A stretch of 9,817 bases of DNA from Planctomycetaceae bacterium (GTDB taxonomy: Bacteria > Planctomycetota > Planctomycetia > Pirellulales > Pirellulaceae). The notes under the pieces are model-generated. The model saw only the letters and a list, made by a program, of their open reading frames with translations. It had not been told where the DNA came from and made no database searches. The position numbers and the translations under genes are program-made. The stretch covers positions 1-9,817 of the forward strand of contig SXHS01000358.1 of the NCBI GenBank assembly GCA_005773145.1, given 5' to 3'. Every line of letters begins with the position of its first letter. Position 1 is the stretch's first letter. Positions 6,518 to 9,817 of this stretch are shown here, in pieces.

Positions 6518-6526
6518 TGGTATAAT
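6518..6526 (+). promoter_or_regulatory. Extended -10 promoter of the DUF433/DUF5615 pair
   Basis: TGG immediately followed by TATAAT (6518-6526) is an extended -10 element with a perfect hexamer. TTGACC at 6507-6512 is only 8 bp upstream, too near to be a partner -35. Initiation near 6533 would leave about 15 nt before the GTG start at 6548. The 80-bp gap 6468-6547 shows no T-tract terminator for the M16 genes. Confidence 0.5.
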
Positions 6527-6547
6527 AAAATTATCAACACGCAATCT

Positions 6548-6865
6548 GTGTCGATCAGCCACATTGAACTGCGCACTAATCGTGACGGTCATCTCAGGGC
6601 CTACATCGTGGGTACCCGCGTACGAGTCCAGGACATTGTGTCGGATTACGAGCGACATGGACTTTCGCCTGAGCAGATTGCTCGTGAACACCCTCACCTC
6701 TCGCTCGCTCAGATCCATGCGGCACTCGCGTTCTACTTCGACCACCGCGAGGCGATTCTCAACGACATGAAGGCCGACGATGACCTGGTGAGGATCTTCG
6801 AAACGCAGCAACGTAGACAGACCATCGGTGGCACGGATGCAGAAGCTGATCCGCTTTCATCTTGA
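6548..6865 (+). CDS. DUF433 domain protein, putative antitoxin
   Basis: This is a 105-residue protein starting at GTG 6548. DUF433 spans roughly residues 1-75: IELRTNRDGHLRAYIVGTRVRVQDIVSDYERHGLSPEQIAREHPHLSLAQIHAALAFYFDHREAI. The pattern of an R-V beta strand, VxDIV, then SPEQIAxxHPxLSLAQIxAALxYYxDHxxEI is characteristic; it is a winged-helix-like fold. DUF433 proteins are commonly encoded directly before DUF5615 PIN-like proteins and are thought to be the antitoxin of that pair. The next gene here is DUF5615, overlapping by 29 nt (38 if its GTG start is used). It has its own extended -10 promoter, so it is probably not part of the M16 operon. Upstream in-frame codons back to 6308 belong to a shadow of the M16 gene. 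Confidence 0.82.
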   Translation: MSISHIELRTNRDGHLRAYIVGTRVRVQDIVSDYERHGLSPEQIAREHPHLSLAQIHAALAFYFDHREAILNDMKADDDLVRIFETQQRRQTIGGTDAEADPLSS

Positions 6866-7172
6866 CGAAAGCATGCCCAACGCGGTTGCAGAGGCGCTTC
6901 GACGCCGTGGCCTCGATGTGACCACGAGCTCGGAAGCACAGCTTCTGGCGGCGAGAGACGACGAACAACTCGCATTTGCCACGCAGGAGGCACGAGTGCT
7001 CGTCACACGCGACCAGGATTTTCTTCGGCTGAATGCCAGTGGCATCAAGCACACTGGCATCGTCTATTGGACAGAGCGACAGCGCACTACTGGACAACTG
7101 GTGGGAGCCTTGGCGACGATGGGGCTGGAATTCACCGCCGAAGACCTCCATGGCCAAGTCCGGTTTCTCTAG
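6837..7172 (+). CDS. DUF5615 PIN-like protein, putative toxin nuclease
   Basis: This 111-residue protein starts at ATG 6837; GTG 6828 in the same frame would add three residues. It carries the DUF5615 pattern: RFHLDES with D10, LRRRGLDVTTSSEAQLLAARDDEQLAFA with D42/E43, and VLVTRDQDFLRL with D59 and D61. These acidic residues match the metal-binding set of PIN-type nucleases. In this family RNase activity is inferred from fold rather than widely demonstrated. The overlap with the DUF433 gene implies coupled translation. The pair resembles a VapBC-type toxin-antitoxin module; whether it is toxic here cannot be judged. The stop is followed by a repeat-filled convergent intergenic stretch. Confidence 0.82.
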   Translation: MQKLIRFHLDESMPNAVAEALRRRGLDVTTSSEAQLLAARDDEQLAFATQEARVLVTRDQDFLRLNASGIKHTGIVYWTERQRTTGQLVGALATMGLEFTAEDLHGQVRFL

Positions 7173-7187
7173 ACGGAAAGAGATAGA

Positions 7188-7280
7188 TCCCACGCAGAGC
7201 CGCAGGGACGCGGTGCTGAGACGCTGAGGGGGAAAGACGCTGAGACGCGGTGGGGAGACACTGAGGGTGGGAAGACGCTC
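7188..7280. repeat. GC-rich CACGCAGAG-type repeat block between convergent genes
   Basis: The stretch begins CCCACGCAGAGCCGCAGGG and continues as imperfect copies of GACGCTGAG: GAGACGCTGAGG, AAGACGCTGAGACGCGG, GGAGACACTGAGGG and GAAGACGCT. It fills the 106-bp gap between the DUF5615 stop (7172) and the minus-strand stop at 7279-7281, and abuts that stop. Two shorter relatives in the opposite orientation lie at 8616-8644 and 9759-9788. In the minus orientation it reads like the well-known LRLCVGSI-type spurious peptides, so open frames through it should not be trusted. Confidence 0.75.
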
Positions 7281-8586
7281 ATGGGCGGTACTTTGCGGGG
7301 GCAAGTCCATAGTCCTTGGATTCCTTGAGGTCCCCGCCGTCATCGGCGCCATCCGTACCCACGGAATAGATCGTCCAGCCATCCTCCATATGCTTGAGCT
7401 TCAATGGCTCTTCACAAAAGGGATCCAGCGTCGCGTCCGGCGGCAGGTTCAAGTCCTGCAGGCCCGACGCCTCATGACCGTGCTCGTCCGCATACTGTCG
7501 CAGTGCGTTATAGATCCGCATCGATCGCGACAGCGCTGTAGCTCTCTGATCCGCCATCACCCATGCCTTGAGGGCCGGTTCCAACAGGTCCGCCAGCACA
7601 CCGAAGGACGTGGGAGCTGCAAGCGTTTCGCCAGGTTGCAGTTGGCGCACCAATTCCCGCGGTGACTCTTGCGAAATGTCGATGACGGAATTCGCGAACT
7701 GTACAGAGTCCAGTCCCAAGGATCTGATGTGCCACGCAGCAAACTTGGCCAATGGGATCCCATTGACCGAATCGTCCACCGCACTAAGCATAAACGCTCG
7801 CTCCCCGCGCATCCGTTGAGACATCCGGGCAGGGTTTTCAAATTCCGCTAGAGTCGCGTCCAGTTTTCGGTAGACTTCTGGTGCGACGGAACCCAAAGCC
7901 AGAGTGTCGTACAGGTCAGTGATCGCTATGAAACATACTCCGTACGATACGAGTCCTGCAACCATAGTGGGTTCGTGATCATACAAACGGGCTAGCGTCA
8001 GAAGCTCAATGCCGCGATTTGCGGCGTCGTCTCGCTTGCCGTCGTGGGCAAGAGAGCGCATCCGCCATAACACATAGCGGGCTACTGTGCGGAATTCCTG
8101 CACATGATCCAGATGGTGTTCCAAAAACTCTTGGTGCCTCAGAGAAAAATCAGCTCGCGAGGCATACTGTTTGCACGCGGCTGCATTGGCAATTTTGACA
8201 TCCAGGTCCGCGTACTGATCGAGAATCTTACGGATGGCGGCTATCTGCTCGGCAGTGACTGGCTGCCCCTGATCCCTATTTTTCTCGTACGCCGTTCCCA
8301 ACTCTGAGTCGTAAAACCTCGCGTGGTCTCTACCAAATTCCCGCAGACGGCCGGCCATTTTCTCCAGGTGAGCCGCCGCATTCTGGTCATCCGGAATCGG
8401 CGCGGGCTTCAGGTCGGCGATGGATGCTGGATCTCCCGCGGCGCGAATCTCCGCTTGCATCGCTTGGAATCGTGCCTCGACGCGCCAGGCCATGATGCCG
8501 TTCGCCATGAGCAACAGGCCGATCAAAATGCCTACGCCCAGCGCAATCCGTTTTACCCGTCGTCGGGTCGGAAAAATTCGTATCAT
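7279..8586 (-). CDS. Membrane-anchored protein of unknown function, third gene of the ECF sigma operon
   Basis: This is a 435-residue protein. A basic start (RRRVKR) precedes one membrane helix at about 12-34, and the rest is predicted to lie outside the cytoplasm. The body is helical and alanine-rich (residues 40-340) with no catalytic motif I recognise. The C-terminus has D388-P-F-C-E-E-P-L, then GWTIYSVGTDGADDGG ending near 418. This ending is shared by many planctomycete proteins and resembles the calcium-site region of type II secretion pseudopilins (DPWGxPY...SxGxDG). The start ATG (8584-8586) overlaps the upstream stop as ATGA, so translation is probably coupled to the upstream gene. 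It may be a structural or sensing partner of the sigma system; the function is unknown. Confidence 0.8.
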   Translation of the reverse strand: MIRIFPTRRRVKRIALGVGILIGLLLMANGIMAWRVEARFQAMQAEIRAAGDPASIADLKPAPIPDDQNAAAHLEKMAGRLREFGRDHARFYDSELGTAYEKNRDQGQPVTAEQIAAIRKILDQYADLDVKIANAAACKQYASRADFSLRHQEFLEHHLDHVQEFRTVARYVLWRMRSLAHDGKRDDAANRGIELLTLARLYDHEPTMVAGLVSYGVCFIAITDLYDTLALGSVAPEVYRKLDATLAEFENPARMSQRMRGERAFMLSAVDDSVNGIPLAKFAAWHIRSLGLDSVQFANSVIDISQESPRELVRQLQPGETLAAPTSFGVLADLLEPALKAWVMADQRATALSRSMRIYNALRQYADEHGHEASGLQDLNLPPDATLDPFCEEPLKLKHMEDGWTIYSVGTDGADDGGDLKESKDYGLAPAKYRP

Positions 8587-9059
8587 GGATAGGTCTCAAC
8601 TCTTTCTCTACTATTACTCTGCGAATCAGCGTCTCTGCGTGCCAATGGCCATATTCCCGACGACACCGCCTCGTCGTATGCCGCCCAGGGATTCGGCCCC
8701 AGGGCTAATTGACTACTCAGCATCAAATGTTCGGCACTCGGAGTGCTCGACCCGGGATCGACCAGATTGGCGATTCCCATGGCGGTAGCCTCCAACCGCC
8801 GTTGCCATGGACCGGCGGCAACGGACGAAGAGCTTCCCCAGCCGAAAACGTGGGGGGGCACCAGCCCCACGGTAGCGTTGATCGTGATACCGGCGAGCAC
8901 GACGGCGATGGCCGTGCGCGCCAAGCGCCGATCCCAGCGTGCAGCACGCAATTCGCGTTGTGCGTCGTCGAGCACTGCCGCGCGGAGGGCGTCCGCTGCG
9001 TTCGGCCGAGTCAATGCGCACAATTTCTGCTCGATCTCGTGAAAGGATTCCGGTTGCAT
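8583..9059 (-). CDS. Single-pass membrane protein beside the ECF sigma factor, candidate anti-sigma factor
   Basis: This is a 158-residue protein. The cytoplasmic N-terminus (1-45) contains helical MQPESFHEIEQKLCALTRP and a charged DDAQRELRAARWDRRLAR segment. A membrane helix runs over about 46-66 (LARTAIAVVLAGITINATVGL), followed by a roughly 90-residue external part. Position after the sigma gene and topology fit an anti-sigma factor. However, there is no HxxxCxxC zinc motif and Cys14 is the only cysteine in that part, so the role is inferred from context. The start ATG has GGAGAG seven bases upstream (9067-9072). The last 20 residues (LARRDADSQ...VETYP) are largely encoded by a copy of the CACGCAGAG repeat, suggesting the original C-terminus was replaced or extended. 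The stop overlaps the next start as ATGA. Confidence 0.75.
   Translation of the reverse strand: MQPESFHEIEQKLCALTRPNAADALRAAVLDDAQRELRAARWDRRLARTAIAVVLAGITINATVGLVPPHVFGWGSSSSVAAGPWQRRLEATAMGIANLVDPGSSTPSAEHLMLSSQLALGPNPWAAYDEAVSSGIWPLARRDADSQSNSRERVETYP
8616..8644 (-). repeat. CACGCAGAG-type repeat inside the 3' end of a coding region
   Basis: Read on the minus strand the stretch is TGGCACGCAGAGACGCTGAT followed by TCGCAGAGT, the same family as 7188-7280 but in inverted orientation. It lies about 30 bp before the stop of the 158-residue membrane protein and encodes roughly ARRDADSQS of its tail. Confidence 0.7.
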
Positions 9060-9066
9060 CTACCGG

Positions 9067-9072
9067 CTCTCC
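9067..9072 (-). promoter_or_regulatory. Ribosome binding site of the candidate anti-sigma gene
   Basis: On the minus strand GGAGAG stands seven bases before ATG 9057-9059, good spacing that supports this start. The gap to the sigma stop at 9132 is 72 bp, with no hairpin terminator evident. Confidence 0.6.
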
Positions 9073-9131
9073 ATGAATGAGACCTGAGCGTCGGGGCGCC
9101 CTACTCCGTGACGTGATTCATTCGACAAAAT

Positions 9132-9659
9132 TTATTCTTGTGACACCTGCTTATGAAGCCATCCGCGCAGCGAGTCGAGCGCTCGGCGATAGCGTGTCGC
9201 GACTGAACTTGCTGGCCTTTGTAAAATGTCCGCGATTTCCTCGAAGGTCAGACCCGTGTACAACTTCAGCTCGATAATCTCGCGATCCTCGAGTGTCAAT
9301 CGCGCCAGGGCACCGTTAATCATCTCTTCGGTGTCGTGGTCTGGACTCGATCGATGCTCGCCGTTGACGGCATTGGGGTCCGCGATGGACTGCGTGCGAG
9401 TTCGCCGTCTTGCGGTCTGGGCCCGCAACGTCTCATTTCGCAGCATCTGAAACAGGTAGGCCACCGGGTTCTGAACGCTTCGAAATCGCCTTCGATTTTT
9501 CACTGCACGTAAAAAAGCGGCCTGTACCACATCGGCTCCTTCATCCCGAGACCCCATCCGCAGGGCAGCGTAGGCAACCAATTGATCCGCGCACCGATCA
9601 TAAAGCTCGGTAAATGCCGCGTGATCGCCCTGCGCCAGCCGTTGTCCGAGGGACGGCAT
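9132..9659 (-). CDS. ECF-type RNA polymerase sigma factor
   Basis: This 175-residue protein contains only regions sigma2 and sigma4, as expected for the extracytoplasmic-function group. Sigma2 spans about 13-82 (FTELYDRCADQLVAYAALRM, DVVQAAFLRAVKNRRRFRSV and NPVAYLFQMLRNE), covering -10 recognition and core binding. Sigma4 spans about 115-167 (ALARLTLEDREIIELKLYTG, then LTFEEIADILQRPASSVATR), a helix-turn-helix for the -35. The linker between them (83-114) is polar and probably flexible. The ATG at 9657-9659 is preceded by GGAGG at 9664-9668 with four bases between. The gene heads a minus-strand operon with a membrane protein and a large anchored protein, the usual sigma plus membrane-partner arrangement. 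The regulon and signal are unknown. Confidence 0.93.
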   Translation of the reverse strand: MPSLGQRLAQGDHAAFTELYDRCADQLVAYAALRMGSRDEGADVVQAAFLRAVKNRRRFRSVQNPVAYLFQMLRNETLRAQTARRRTRTQSIADPNAVNGEHRSSPDHDTEEMINGALARLTLEDREIIELKLYTGLTFEEIADILQRPASSVATRYRRALDSLRGWLHKQVSQE

Positions 9660-9758
9660 GCCACCTCCACGTTCCGGATGCTGATCTTAAAGTTCCAACG
9701 GGAAAGAAGACCCTGGCCAGCGTGCCATTTATTCAACAATCCGGCAAAAACATAAAAA

Positions 9759-9788
9759 CTCTCCGCGACACTGCGCCTCCGCGTGCCC
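9759..9788 (-). repeat. CACGCAGAG-type repeat upstream of the sigma gene
   Basis: On the minus strand it reads GGGCACGCGGAGGCGCAGTG followed by TCGCGGAGAG, matching the family at 7188-7280 and 8616-8644. It lies about 100 bp upstream of the sigma start. The stretch 9660-9817 otherwise holds only the sigma ribosome binding site and no confidently identified promoter or gene. Confidence 0.6.
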
Positions 9789-9817
9789 ATGTCCCGATGG
9801 TCCAACTGGCTTTTTGA

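Noticed and set aside
6507..6526. TTGACC plus TATAAT as a standard -35/-10 pair
   Set aside because: The spacing is 8 bp instead of about 17. The extended -10 reading is preferred.
9671..9696. Two GGAAC motifs upstream of the sigma gene as an autoregulatory ECF promoter (GGAACTTT resembles an ECF -35)
   Set aside because: A matching -10 at normal spacing is absent. The only CGT candidate is 20 nt away and would place initiation on the ribosome site.
9789..9817. Possible plus-strand gene start (ATG, MSRWSNWLF) at the right edge
   Set aside because: Only nine codons are visible, directly after a repeat and without a clear ribosome site.

Overview
The window looks like a chromosomal segment of a Planctomycetota bacterium, probably near Pirellulales. 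This is inferred from gene content, not from a marker gene. The supporting signs are a DUF1559 (H-X9-DG) pseudopilin-like C-terminus, a PEP-CTERM secreted protein, an ECF sigma operon with membrane-anchored partners of unknown function, and several families of short hairpin or GC-rich repeats between the genes. No rRNA, tRNA, CRISPR array, insertion sequence or prophage was seen.

Layout. 2-208 (+) is the 3' end of a DUF1559 gene. It converges on a minus-strand predicted secreted alpha/alpha-toroid protein (312-1625), with a perfect inverted repeat between the two stops. Upstream of the toroid gene lies an array of six hairpin repeats (1630-1813), then a minus-strand PEP-CTERM protein (1848-3140). 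A divergent intergenic region (3141-3296) holds an 8-bp inverted repeat and a good sigma70-like promoter for a plus-strand GNAT acetyltransferase (3297-3860). Two M16 peptidase subunits follow (3998-5242 and 5229-6467). Both appear to start with TTG and they overlap by 14 nt. A DUF433/DUF5615 toxin-antitoxin-like pair comes next (6548-6865 and 6837-7172). The last block is a minus-strand operon read from right to left: ECF sigma factor (9132-9659), a single-pass membrane protein (8583-9059) and a large membrane-anchored protein (7279-8586).

How the genes work together. The two M16 proteins have complementary defects. The first lacks the zinc-binding HxxEH motif but keeps the Arg/Tyr substrate pair; the second has HFLEH but has lost the Arg/Tyr pair. 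They therefore probably form one obligate heterodimeric metalloprotease. The DUF433/DUF5615 pair has its own extended -10 promoter and overlapping reading frames. In the sigma operon, the second and third genes are joined by an ATGA stop/start overlap. The second gene is placed like an anti-sigma factor but has no recognisable zinc anti-sigma motif.

The most unusual feature is the repeat content. There are three unrelated short repeat families: a CATAGGCT-TCC-AGCCTGTG hairpin array, a GACGGATTG/CAATCCGTC hairpin, and a CACGCAGAGACGC-type repeat. The last occurs three times, and one copy lies inside the sigma-operon membrane gene and encodes much of its C-terminal tail. The repeats explain several misleading open frames, including a long false N-terminal extension of the toroid protein.
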